Positions 35,552-47,633 of a DNA stretch of 64,000 bases are shown here, in pieces. Numbering within the stretch: position 1 is the first letter of the stretch; each line of letters begins with the position of its first letter. Source of the stretch: Casuarina equisetifolia. Its lineage: Eukaryota; Streptophyta; Magnoliopsida; Fagales; Casuarinaceae. The notes below the pieces were generated by a model. That model worked only from the letters and a program-made list of their open reading frames with translations. It was not told where the DNA came from and ran no database searches. The position numbers and the translations under genes were made by a program. The stretch spans positions 1,198,001 to 1,262,000 of the forward strand of contig CM052359.1 in assembly GCA_028551475.1 (NCBI GenBank). Direction: 5' to 3'.

Positions 35552-36123
35552 ATGGGTTTTCTGGATCATGTTTCTGACCTCTGGGAAGACCATTTTCAGT
35601 GTGGCAAGAAGCGCAAGAAGCGCAAGCAACTTCAGGTAACTCTTAATGAAATGAAGTTAGACAAGAATTACAGTGAATCGGCTTGAGTTCTGATATGATA
35701 TTGTGTGCTTAACATTTTGATTTGTAATGAGATTAGACGGTGGAGATAAAAATCAAAATGGACTGCGAAGGGTGCGAGAGGAGGGTGAAGAAATCAGTGG
35801 AAGGGATGAAGGGAGTGACGGAGGTGGAGGTGGAGCCGAAGCAGAGCAAGCTGACGGTGATTGGCTACGTGGAACCCGAGAAGGTGCTGGAACGGGTCAG
35901 ACACCGGACGGGGAAGAAGGCCGAGTTCTGGCCCTACGTGCCGGCTGAGATGGTGCCGCATCCCTACGCGCCGGAGGCGTATGACAGGAAGGCCCCGCCG
36001 GGGTACGTGAGGAACGTGCTCGATAATCCAGAGGCTTCTGCTCTCGCACGTGAGAGTTCCTTCGAAGTCAAGACCACCACGGCCTTCAGCGACGAGAACC
36101 CTAATGCATGTGTAGTTATGTGA
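35552..36123 (+). CDS. HIPP26-type heavy-metal-associated isoprenylated plant protein
   Basis: Two exons, 35552-35635 and 35737-36123, with a 101-bp GT-AG intron in phase 0, giving 156 residues. Exon 1 codes MGFLDHVSDLWEDHFQ and a basic KKRKKRKQLQ, as in HIPP26 relatives. Exon 2 opens TVEIKIKMDCEGCERR: the HMA fold with the CxxC copper/zinc/cadmium-binding pair (CEGC). GYVEPEKVL, KKAEFWPYV and APPGYVRN follow, then the family end FSDENPNACVVM, whose CVVM is a CaaX farnesylation box. The family binds metals and interacts with transcription factors or membranes. The short open frame starting inside exon 2 understates the gene; the true start is the exon 1 ATG. A solo LTR lies 94 bp upstream. 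The codons are GC-rich compared with its flanks. Confidence 0.95.
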
Positions 36124-37363
36124 CGGTGCATAATGGTTGTGAAGTTTGCTTTAATTTAGATGTGCATATTAGTAGGATAGAGATAGAAGACAAAAACTCT
36201 TCTTTCTCTCTTTTTCTTTTTTGTCACATGGCACGGTTTTATTATAGGGTTTTTTTTTCATGTTTTTAAGTGAAACTTATATATAATAAATAGTTTTTAA
36301 GTTAATTTTTATATTTGACATTCCTATGGATATAATAAGCTCAAAAATTATATAATATTTTTTTCTTACACATGCACCTTGAGTGTAAACTTTTTTTTGT
36401 CTTACACTCATAATTAATAAGTAACTAATTAAAAAATTTCACAGTTAAAATGATATTATAAGCTAATTGAGTTCAAATCATTATTATTTTTTATAATTTC
36501 CTTTTATTTACAAGCTTCTTTTATTTTATTTTATTTTATTTTTGCAAGTTTTTGTTATCTACAAAAACACTAAAACCTATTGTGTTTTTCAAAGGCCCAC
36601 TGGCAAAGGCAAAAAGTAATTTGGTTGACCCAAAAGGATTGATCGGATAGTACAAAGGTCGTGGATTTTAGAGACTAACAGCGACGAAGAGCTGAACCCA
36701 CTGTAACTGGCCTTGTTCTAGTGGGGTTTTATTGTCGGCCCAAAGTTTTTTTTTTTTTTTTTGTTCTTTTTAGATGGAGTTAAAGGAAATTAAGGAACTT
36801 ATTAGTGAGAAAAGACTCAAACCTTAGCTTTCCGTGTGATAGATAATGTACAAAAAATCTATAAATATTATTGAATTATTATTAAAAATAAGATATACAC
36901 TTTGACTATTAGTTGTAATCTTTTGCTTACTAATAATGTATAAAGGTCATGATACGTCATTTATTTGCTCAATTACGGTGGTATGTTTGACACAATTTTC
37001 AAGTCATAATTCATCTTAATTATTTGCATAAACCTAACCATCTACTTTAATCAAGCATTAAAGACATCCAATAATTATTTTATGGTTGCTTGTTTACTGT
37101 ATACACTTATCATCTATTCTTTTGAAATAATCTTAAAAGGCATTGATGACTTGGAACATTTATTCACCAAATTTAGTAGAAGAATTAGGGGGGACGTAAT
37201 GCAAATTAACCCAATATCTAGTGACACCTGTCATTATTCCACTCGTCTGCCAAGTCTAATTCCAAACGCGCTCAAACAATTTCCGTGAAAGCTGTTACGA
37301 CGGCGTTTTGCGGATCTCAAACTCATATCAAACCGCGTTTGTTTCTCATAAAGTCCGCGCTTC
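36124..37363. other. Intergenic, AT-rich
   Basis: HIPP 3' UTR at the left, then AT-rich spacer with T-runs (a run of about 19 T near 36746). No gene. The last 100 bp lead into the promoter of the Lys-rich gene. Confidence 0.5.
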
Positions 37364-37654
37364 CTTCTATAAATATCGTCCTTAAGGTAGTCATACTGCT
37401 ATTTTGTAAGCGAGGCTTCTCTCTAGCGTCTAGGTCTTCGTCTCCGTCTCCGAAACCCTAGAGTCTCTTCTCCTTTTCAAAACCGAGTTCGCGCGCTGCA
37501 AATCTCGCCGATTCGTCTTCAGTAAGACCAAAGGCTGAAACCCGTGTCTAGAGATCCTCGTGGACCTCGCTCCTGCGAAGTTAGGGTTTGAGAATCAATC
37601 TCTAGATCTCGAAGTCGCGTCGGGTCTCGCCGTTTGGTCGGCTGTTAAAAAAGG
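37364..37654 (+). promoter_or_regulatory. TATA box and 5' UTR of the Lys-rich gene
   Basis: CTATAAATAT at about 37366 is followed by a GC-richer, CT-rich leader typical of housekeeping plant genes (CGAAACCCTAG near 37451), running about 250 bp to the ATG at 37655. Confidence 0.65.
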
Positions 37655-40300
37655 ATGTCTCGGTGTTTTCCGTACCCTCCTCCGGGGTACGTGAAGAATG
37701 GGATCTGCGATGAGGCCCTGATCGAATCGATTAAGGTTTGCGTTCAGCTTCGCGCAATCGTGTTTGTGTTTGTGACATGTATGTATGTAACAGGGTTGTG
37801 TATAGGGTGTACTGCAAATATGAGGCAAAGAAGAACCTTTGATGTATACAAGAACGATATAAGTAGTAGCTGGCTTTGTTTGGGCTTTTTCGCACCGTTT
37901 CCTTAGATTTTTTTGGGGGATCTTATGTGACAAAGAATTTGCTGGTTATCCATACAGTGGGACACTAAATATTGACGCCTTGCGAGAGGTCCTAACCGTG
38001 TATTTATTTATACGTATATATCGGACAATCTACAAGAGTAAGGACCTTGAACACAGTTGAGTTGTATGGACTTGCAATGGATAGTGCGGTGTGAGATGAT
38101 AAACCGTGTACTTATGAGTTAAGGCCTTGGGTATTATTTCTTACAATAGGTTGGGAGGTTGAGGGGTTTTCCTGTATGAGAGTTGTCTAGGTCATTACTA
38201 TTTTGCTAGAAGTTTGTAGATTTTAGTGCACCTGGTTGTAAAGGAGTTCAGAGGTGCAGCAGAAGTTGGATGCTAAGTTAGTAATTAGGTTGTATTTAGG
38301 AGTTATGCTAGATTATGCTAAATGTCCAAGCTGTAAGTAGGTTGAAACCAATTGAGTTGCTTCCTTAAATTTAATGTGGACCTTGGAGTGAGTTCAGAGA
38401 TTTGAGAGGATAAGCTTGGCAATGGTGAAAAGAAGCCAAATGGGTGGTTGCCTTATTTTCAGACAGAATTGGAATAAATATGAGTCCAAATATGAGGAAA
38501 CTGAGTATAGTTAGGCAGAATAGTTGATTTAGTTTTCATAATTTCGTATGGATTTGGAATGGATAAGAGGTTTAAGATGATAGAGTAACAGTTAAGTAAA
38601 GGCCGAGGGTGTTATATGAGAGGTAAGCTGGTGTGATCAAGTACAGATTTGGGTGCTTCTTGCCATATGCTCATTTTGTACTTGCTCTGTATCTGTTGGA
38701 AATTGAAGTTGTCTCAATATGAGTACAAACTGGTGGGATCAATTTTGGCTAGTCAGTTCTTGATTCCAGTGTCTGATATGTTGTTAGTTTGACTGGGTAT
38801 TTATCAATTATAAGACATTGATGTGGGTGACCTTTAGGTTTAGGTTGTAGTTCTAATTTCAGTAGGGTTTCCAGAGTCTGGCTTATTAAGAGTTAATTTA
38901 AGATAAATTTGTGGGTGTATGTGATACATAGCTTTGGGATGTTAGGGAAAGAGATTTTGTAGTCTGCTACTGGATCTCTGAAGCAATAGATTTTTATTGC
39001 TGTCCCTGGCTTTACACCCTTGGGGGAAAGTAAGGTTGCCATGTCAGGCTGACATTTGTTCTAAAGCTGTGCCATTTTCTTTCTCTATTTTGTTATCATT
39101 GGAATATGATTTAGTCCTTGGTGGTTCGTTGTTTGAGTGTGGTCTAAAATGCATCCAATTTGGATCTTGTCATAGCTTTCACAATGAATTTATATAATGC
39201 ATACCTAGGAAAACAGAAACTTAAATTATGCATGTTGTGTTCTGTCTGCGCCATTGCACTTGCTTGCTTTTTGGTCTTCTTCACTTCAATATGCTCCCAT
39301 ATTGATGGTGATTTTGGTGGTTCAAGATACAAAGAGAAGGAGAGAAGGCCAAAAAGGAAAGGAAGAAGGAGAAAAAACGGGATAAGAAAGAGAAGGAGAA
39401 GGCCCGGGAGAATCGAGAAGTTGATAATAAGAAGCACAGACACAAAAAAAGACACAGGGAGGAGAAGAGCCAAGAAGATCTGAAAGGAGGAGACAGTCAG
39501 AAAAGAAGAAAGCATGAAACAGATAATCTTGAGAAGAGTAGCCTCACTGAAGAACATGGTCAACCTGTTGGTTCCCAGAACTCCTCCGACAGCACCCTGA
39601 ACAGCAGCAAAAGGCAGAGGCCAAGCCTGTCCCCTGACAGCCGGCAGAATTGTGGTGAGTGTGATTATGCTTCTTCCTTACCCGGAGAAGGCTGTGTGCA
39701 TTGTGGGGTTTGTTTACTGATAGTCATTCAAATTGTTATTATGTATGTGAAGGAAGCGTATTCCGGATCCGGTTGCCTCTGCAAAGGCACAAAGATCCCG
39801 AAGCTTTACCCATCAAGGAACAGCCTTGCTCTTCCTCAGGAAGGCCTGTTGACTCTTCTGCTCAAAGGGTGTTTGAACCTACTCCCAAACCGGGCAGAGA
39901 TCCAGAACACGTCCATTCCACATCTGCAGAAGTGGGTCAGGAACTCACTCCCAGACTCAGCAAAGAGGCATGCTCTTCCTCCTCCCAAGCATCCAAAAAG
40001 CCTGGTCACAAGGCCGACCCACCTGCACCACCTAGCACATCCAGCAGTGGATCTTCCTCGCTAGCATCGCAGTATCAGAACCTAATTGAGAATTGGGTTC
40101 CACCACCAATCCAAAGGGACTTACCTGAATCCGATGATCTGGAATGGCTACTTGACTCAAAGCGCAGCCACAGCCATAAGGCCGAAAGATGTAAAGTTGC
40201 TACCGTTACCTTGTGCGATCAAAACTCAACTCCTTGGCCACGAGCTACCTACTTGCCAGAGGCCGATATATATGCTTTACCATTCACAGTGCCGTTCTGA
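37655..40300 (+). CDS. Lys-rich protein of the MSRCFP-PPPGY family, function unknown
   Basis: Three exons: 37655-37735, 39327-39654 and 39753-40300. GT-AG introns of 1591 and 98 bp join them in frame to give 318 residues. Exon 1 codes MSRCFPYPPPGYVKNG, the conserved opening of a plant family often labelled myb-like protein X. Exon 2 is a highly charged Lys/Glu/Arg helix (KKERKKEKKRDKKEKEK) with nuclear-localisation-like stretches. Exon 3 gives FRIRLPLQRHKDPE, a Ser/Pro-rich linker, then the conserved ENWVPPPIQRDLPESDDLEWLL. No enzyme domain. The low-complexity basic region suggests a nuclear role, but no function is established from sequence. The tail after DLEWLL (to FTVPF) is less conserved in my memory of the family. 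Confidence 0.88.
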
Positions 40301-41652
40301 ATGCGAGGAAAGGTTATTTGGCCATGGAGGAGTCGACGGAGAACTAGCGGGCATCCTGCTTGTTTAATTCCTCTCGGCGATCGGAGCACCAACGAGGATG
40401 GTTAAAACACTTCGCTCCCCGCTCTTGTATGACTGGAGAAAGCCAAATTTTGTGCGGAGATATTCGTTATGGAAGCATGGGTAGAGTTCGACGAATGCAA
40501 TTATTCTTTTGTAGGAAGATAGTGTATCAACGTGCTACACAGAATCAATTCTTTCAATCAGTAATACGATCATCCAATTTCCATGATTGTGCCTGCATAT
40601 ATGTCTACCGGCTTTAAGCACATATTTCCTTGGCGAAATGTATGATGGAAGCAAAAAGAAGAAAAAAAGAAAGTAATTACGAGAATCAATAATCTGAATT
40701 ACGTGCAAGTTTGGTGTAATGGGTATTATATGCTATAAAACCAAAAGTTCTTGAAGCATTGGCGAAGGGCTCTGTAGAAAGAATTACTGATCTTAAATAA
40801 ATTCATAAGCAGCTAATGATCCGAATGGCCCAATTTAAAAGTTAATTGAGGGATTTAATAATTTTTTTATACAAACTCTATTTCAAAGATTTTATCTTTT
40901 AATATAAAATTCTATATAGTGTTATTGAGCTTAAGATTATATAAACTTAAATAAACTCAATTTAAGTTTTGGTATTATATAAAAAAATTAAAAATTCAAC
41001 CTCAAACTCTTCTTACATCATAATGAAAATTAATATGCACGACTTTTTTCAATCAATCATATTAAGTTACTTAAAAGAAAAACTAATTGTATTAAAAAGA
41101 TAATTATTTTATAATTAATAATTTTATTAGTGGTAAATAATGCAAACCATTTCGATACTCTTTGAAAATTATTATATTGTAGGATTATACATTTCGTAGT
41201 GATATAATAATGTAAAGCCTACACTTAAATGATGGATCATATGATTTTTAAAATGGAAATAAATATTTCGTATAAATAATTATAAAAGCAACATAAGGGC
41301 TTTAACCATGTAAAACATATGTTGATCCTTTAAAAGAAAACGAGATGAGCACTTCCTTTCCCATTGCATAACTGTGATGACAATTATAACTACCAATATC
41401 CAAATGCATAGTTCCCAAGTCTACAAAGCACACTACTCGCCATTAACCAAACTTGTTCACTTGAGCATCCAGCCTGGTCAAAACTAGATTTGAGGACCCT
41501 GCTGGTCCAGAAGCCAGCAAGGCAGACCCCGACGGTATAGACGTAGGACCCGCATAGTGACTACTGGATAATGGTGGTGCAGATTCAGAGTAAGCAGCAG
41601 ATTGTGCCGAATGCTGATAGAGCTGGTTAGTAGAAGGCTGTGGAGGGGACAT
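40301..41652. other. 3' regions of two convergent genes
   Basis: Holds the 3' UTR of the Lys-rich gene (40301 to about 40650), AT-rich spacer, and at 41440-41652 the region downstream of the RBM22-like stop. The last stretch stays open in the RBM22 frame for 69 codons and reads like the Ser/Pro/Gln-rich tail of that family. Confidence 0.6.
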
Positions 41653-44600
41653 TCAGGAATGATATTGGGAAGGGTACTGCTGATAAGGAGGCATATAACC
41701 ATATGGAGGATACAACTGATGACCCTGACATGGATAATGCTGCCCCTGTTGCTGCTTCTCTTGACCAGATTTGTTTTCACTTGACCCTGATGGCACATCA
41801 GAAGCCCCCACATGGGATGGAACAAGGGCACCCATTCTTTGAGGATCCATCGACGAATAATCGGCTCTCTCCTGCTGTGGTGGAGGTGGAATATTGAAGT
41901 AATGCATCGGTTGGTTTTGGTCCTGAGGCTGTAATTGGCTCTGCTGCTGGGATACAACTGCCCGAGGCAACATCCCAGAAAGTGCCACTAAGACTTCTGA
42001 ATTAGGTTTTGGTACTTGAGGTCTGCCCCACATCAGTTTCAGTCTCAGGCCATTTATGACCAGTTTGTTAGAAAGCTCTTCTGCAGCCTTCTCCGCACCT
42101 TCTCTCGTAGTGTATGTTACAAAAGCACACGCTCGTAGGGGCACCATTCTTATGGATTCAATTTCACCATAAGCGTAGAAGTGATCCCTCAGGTCCTGCT
42201 CAGTTACCCTTCCATCAAGGCCACCACCAACATAGAGGGTCTTAATGCTGTCATCATCAGGAGGTTCCAGAGAAGGCATTTCTTGGGCTTTGTTGAGTAG
42301 CTTCAGTGCAACCGGATCATCCACTCTGCATGTTTTGAAAGATCAGAAAAGAGACCAAGAAAACCAACCTGTGAGGATTATGCATCACATCCTCGGGTAC
42401 ATAGATATATTCATGTGTTAGTACACACGCAAACTGATTTGTGCAAACCAAGAAAGTCATATGTTGTCAGCTTTGTACACTAGGCAACGCAGGGAAAAAC
42501 TATTGGGCACAAATCTAAATACAACTAACAAATGGCTACCATACACAGACAAGGGTTTTCCGGGGACAGATGGAGAGGGAAGATGGAGAATGCGTGAACA
42601 AGGACTACTATGGCACATTAGCTCATGAGGAAGCGAGTACCCACCATTACCACACCTAATATGAATTTCATCTTGAAATCAACCAAAGTATCTCAAAACT
42701 GCTATGGCAATAGTGGTAACCCTTTTCTGCCCCACTATAGGCAGTAGTCAAATCAATAATACGAGGCTACCTTGTCTTGACATATAGAATGCACCCACCA
42801 TGTGGAAAAAAAGTTTAATTACTACCTCAAACTCCAACTAAAAAACAATGATGATCTACAACCTAGGGCAAGTGTGTAAATTACCCAGTGTGCAGTAAAA
42901 TGAGCATACAACAGGTATCCTCACTACATTTAAGAAAAGTTTCACATTCAAAGCCAGTTTTCATAGTCAAACCATATAGGCACAAGAGAGGAAGATAGAG
43001 AGATCAGCTCATATATGCCTGATTGAAGAGAAAGAAATTATCAACCACTGGACATACCCATAGTAACGATCTTTAATATTCTGCTGTGACAATTCCCCAG
43101 TTGTGGGCATCTCATGTCGATAAGAGCACTTAACACCTCTTTGGCATTGTCCCTTTGCATAGAAACTGCAGACATGTGGTTTGTTTCTTTTGTAATATGG
43201 TGTTGTTCTCTGAAGCATCTGAATGGTATCATTTGGATGAGCTTTTCCATATGACTCATAATCTATACCAGCTCTAGCCTACAAAATGTGAAAATGACTT
43301 AGTAAGCACAGAAGAATAATAAAAATCAGAACACAAGACTCTCACTACATAACTAAAAAATTAGGACGCAGATAAAAAGGTAAAAAAGCAAACCATCAAT
43401 ATACATCTCTTGTGAACACTCTGCCAAAGTTTTACCACTTCCTAGTATCAGATGAAATTGATCTACATCCAACGTATCAAAGCTCTTAAGTTCAACTAAA
43501 AGCGGGAAGAAAGGGCCAGGACTTCTTTTTTCTCTTTCCTTTAATTTTATATTATTTTATTTTCCCGGAAGAGGTCCCCTTTTTTCTGTTGTTGGGGGAA
43601 GAGGTGGGCAGGGGCGTTGTTGTGGAGCAGGGAAGTGAGGGCAAACACACAAAGCTTCATTATTTGGTTAGCACTTTGTCAAAAAAATGATTAAGCATGT
43701 ATTGAACACCAAAAATATTGAAGCTCAATATTAGGTATCACTCTTCAAGTTAAGATTCTGCCTATAGCTACTGAAGAGGAAACAAATAGAACACACGAGC
43801 TGGAAGCACATAGAGAAGAATTCAAACACCTTAAATAACTGGAAGGAAATTTGCCAAAATCAGAGAATCAAAGGAATGCCTTCCATAGAGACACTAGCGT
43901 GATTGCTAAGACACAATAGCAAAAAGATGTTACGGCTGAAGATGATGGACATATGTAGATGAATAACAAAGTCAGCGAATGTATGGAGCGCTGGAAAAGG
44001 AGAAGATCAATGAAATCACTGGAGCTACTTCATGCATAGAAAATCACCATCAATGTCCTCAAGGAATAAATACAAGACTAAACTAAGGATATCAGTGGTA
44101 CACAGGACTTTATCCAACATTTCTTTCATGGCTTCTGTGCATGACCCCAGTGCCCGTCTATAGCCATAAAACTAACACACACGAAAAAAAAAAATAACTT
44201 GAAAAAAGGGAGTTGCTGGTCACTTGACTGCCTAACGACATAACAACAATTAGGAGAAGCTCCAAGGAGCACAATTTGCTCCAACTGATGAAATTGCATC
44301 AAAACAAAATCATATTCATGGACATAATTGTTCAGGCAACAGCTGTATATGACACAAAAACACATCAGTTATTATACAGCAAGTGTAACTATGCTACTCT
44401 GTAGTTCCATTATTTTCGACCACATACTCTGTACTAAAAGTAATCTTTAAGATTTGAAAAGGCATACCCTGCGGTCGTGCTCCTCAGCAAAATATTCTCT
44501 ATTAACATTGCTCTTGGGAATGGCATCATTGGAATTGATGGACAACACAGTGTCTCGAACCTGAACTGGCAAACCATATTTGAGATCCAGAAGGCAAACC

Positions 44601-45919
44601 TGGCAAACATCTTTTAACTTACTGCACGTCTGGCAAATCTCAGTTTTCTTATATCTCGCACCAGTTCCAGCCTGCCACCTAAAAACTGTGAATGGCCGCA
44701 TACAAATCTTGCACTCCTTACCAGAGACAGCTTTTTGCTGCATCCAAATATGCACATACCAATATTTAACAATTGTTGAAATTGCTTATTTCTAATAAAA
44801 CATTCCAAAGCGGAAAACATTATTTTAAAATTTAAACATGCCCTGCCGCAACAGCATTAAAGGCTATATTGCAAAAAAATTCATTATTCAAGTATTAAAG
44901 GAGATTGATAATTTAGTATTAGCTATACAATCTTGACCAGCTTCCCAATAGGTTTAAAACGAACATATGGGAAGAGGCTAATCTGATTCATTTATGAATG
45001 GTCACAAATAGCCAAATTGTCTCTGTGTGATTCATAAAAGGACCAAATAACTAGTACAAATCACCAAGAAAATCCTTTCGCCCAATATTATCCTTTTAAA
45101 AGCCTGATACTGAAGGTGTACGTGAAAGAGTATTGGAGTGAATGTGGTTGCCAAACACTTTCCACAAGAATCTACGATGGAGAATTAATGCTAATCTCCT
45201 TTTCACCTTTCCATAAGGACACAGAGAGAACCAAGAGAACCACTATTATCATAATGAAAAACAGAAGTCACTGTTGTATTGGAACTTTATTCAGCAGGCC
45301 TAACCGATGAATAAAACATCCCACCCTATCTCAGTTCCCAACAAATCCACAACCTACTATTCGTCTCCTTCACCACATCACATTCTCCCAAAGTCTGGCA
45401 TGCCCCTCCGCATTAGTAGCCTCACCGTATATGTTATTAGCCTAAAGGAATCCAAGAAAACGCTCAGACCTCCTCTTTGTTAAAGTAATCGACCGAATAC
45501 AAACAAGCACTAAATTGTCACATAAACCCATAAATATAGGTGCAATTAAACCCTGTCTCTAACAAAACCAAGGAAGAAGATGAACACGCATTATTGAATT
45601 ACAAAAATAAATAAAAAAAAAAAAACCAATGAAGCTTTGGGCTTCACAAGAATTTACCGACCACTTGCCTCAAAGAAGCACACAGAAAAACAAAAAATCT
45701 AAGTCCACATTGTAAAATCTTACAACACGAACCAAAGCTTAGGGTTCCTTAATGAAGATGAAGCACAAAAGCAAACCCAATGAATCGTTAAATGAGATCG
45801 AACGAGGATCATACCATGCGAACGTAGGGGTTGTCACCCAAGCAAGATTCGCAGACGATGGGAAAGTCGGGAGATTCACAGCCACCGTCCCCAAGATCTC
45901 TACGGAACCAATGCACCAT
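41653..45919 (-). CDS. RBM22/Cwc2-like CCCH zinc-finger and RRM splicing factor
   Basis: Four coding exons on the minus strand: 45919-45815, 44737-44468, 43278-43058 and 42325-41653. GT-AG borders and matching phases give 422 residues. Exon 1 holds a Cys-rich start ([14 protein letters not shown]). Exon 2 continues the zinc-binding Torus-like region ([16 protein letters not shown]). Exon 3 has the CCCH finger (C-x7-C-x5-C-x3-H in [19 protein letters not shown]) and [10 protein letters not shown]. Exon 4 has the RRM ([25 protein letters not shown]) and a Gln/Pro-rich tail. RBM22/Cwc2 joins the NineTeen-related complex and touches U6 snRNA at the spliceosome core. In the RRM, VGGGLDG carries one extra Gly compared with family members I know. 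The stop TGA (41655-41653) is followed by 69 open codons in the same frame. Confidence 0.93.
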
Positions 45920-46190
45920 GTTCGCCTTAGGCTCTGCTCTGGCCTATGTCAATAAGGGGTTCGCCCACACTTCACAGCGTCAAAGCGGCCGCAAACAGTA
46001 AGGGAAGAGGGGATTTCAGGGAATTTATGGGCACTAATTTGGCCAAACTGCTGCGTAACTTCCCATATATTCATCCCAAGGAACCGCACAGGCAAACAGG
46101 CCCTTCGCCAAAACCAAAAAGGAAAGAAAGAAAAGAAGAGGCGGCAAACGAGCGCTTTCCGAGTTTGAGCTGTGTTTGTTAAATATATAG
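45920..46190 (-). promoter_or_regulatory. 5' UTR and promoter of the RBM22-like gene
   Basis: GC-richer sequence just upstream of the minus-strand ATG, typical of a TATA-poor housekeeping promoter. The exact TSS is not determined. Confidence 0.4.
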
Positions 46191-47339
46191 CTCATTGTCT
46201 TCAGGCAGGGCTAATATATTATACTAATGACTTAAGATATTATTATAATATTATTATTAAAAAAAGTGCATTTTGGAAATTTTTTTTCTCTCTCTCTTTT
46301 TTTTTTTTAACATTTGTATCCAACTCACACATTTAAGATATCAAATTTAATATCAAAAAGTACTAAACTTTGCTAAAGCAAGTGGTCAACAATAATATTT
46401 CTCTTTGAAAGCAAAAAAATTGAATTCACGAGCTTAAATGAACAGGAGAAAAATAGAGAGGTGGCAATAAGGAGATAAAAGATAAATGAAGGTAATGGTA
46501 GGAGGTTTGATTAGCTTAGAGTAAATATAAAAGTACAGTAAAATAAATTTATGGTAAAAAAAGAAAAATAACATGACTTATGGTTGACACGATAGGATAA
46601 ACCAAATTAATCAATACTTTAAGCCCCAACATTTGATCTAAACTAATTAGAATCATTATCTTTACATCTCACAATCAATAACTAACTTGGTTTATTTGAT
46701 CAAATTTCATTGGTGATGAGATTACTCTTAATTAATTTTTTTTTTTTTAATATTACAACGCATGTACTCAACTCGTACATATAGGATGTCAAACTTTAGA
46801 TCTCACAATTGAAGTCCATACTAACTCATTCACTACTGAGCTAGTTAATTAAGTATCTAATTAATTGAGTAAGTAATAATGTAATATTCTTAAATTTGCA
46901 ACGATAACTAATCTTCATGTAAGATAATATAAATGCATTTAATTTTTATTTTTATTTTTTATGTAGTCATACAATTTCTATGTAGAAAAAATCTTTAAGC
47001 TTGCTGAAAGTGCTATAAATTACTAGCTAATAGTCCAAGAGAAAGTAAAGACACCTTAAACCCAGTGGTGGACTAATGTGGCCTAGGACCCTTTGGTCCT
47101 AGGTTTCATTTTCTTTATTTTCATATTCAATTTATCTTCCAACTCTTGCATAGAATTTGTAAAGTTACTGCACATTAGTAATTTGTTTTCATACTTTAAA
47201 TTTTGCATCACTTCAAATAGTCTAGAAGATGGGTGCTTTTGGCATTTAAGAGAAGAAATGATACTATATGTTACCATTTAGAGATGAAGGATGTTTGTAG
47301 ATTTCATTTGCGTACAATTGCTATACATCAAGCACATAG
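46191..47339. other. Intergenic, AT-rich
   Basis: AT-rich with long T and A runs. 47083-47277 has a 64-codon minus-strand frame with no recognised family. No gene is supported. Confidence 0.5.
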
Positions 47340-47633
47340 TGTAGAAGAACACTCACAAGATCCAAAACAGCAGCGTTTCACTCACAAAGAAGAGACCACT
47401 AAGATAAGTCAGCGTAGCAGAAATAACAAAACTGCCTTACCTACCTAACTGCTCTAACAAACTTAACTATATGAAGTTAGTTAGTTATATAGCAGTTAGC
47501 ATTACCTCTGACTTATCTACCCTTGTAACTCTCTATAAAAAGGCACAAAGTGTCATTGTAAATTACTGCATTTAATAATACATCAGTAGAGCATTTTCAA
47601 GGCATTACCTATATTTTTCTCTAAAATTCTTCT
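47340..47633 (+). repeat. 5' LTR of the young copia element
   Basis: Begins TGTAGAAGAA and contains CTCTATAAAAAGGC, a TATA box, near 47530. No difference from 52003-52296 seen on direct comparison. Confidence 0.95.

Noticed and set aside
35727-35948. 73-codon frame rich in Arg/Gly inside HIPP exon 2
   Set aside because: Other frame of the HMA domain; the HIPP frame with CEGC and CVVM is the real one.
39144-39563. 139-codon hydrophobic minus-strand frame that looks like a membrane protein
   Set aside because: It is the antisense of the Lys/Glu-rich exon 2 of the Lys-rich gene; AAG/GAG codons read backwards give Leu/Phe.
41484-41957. 157-codon minus-strand frame in the RBM22-like last exon
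   Set aside because: Out of frame with the RRM exon; low-complexity shadow of the Gln/Pro tail.
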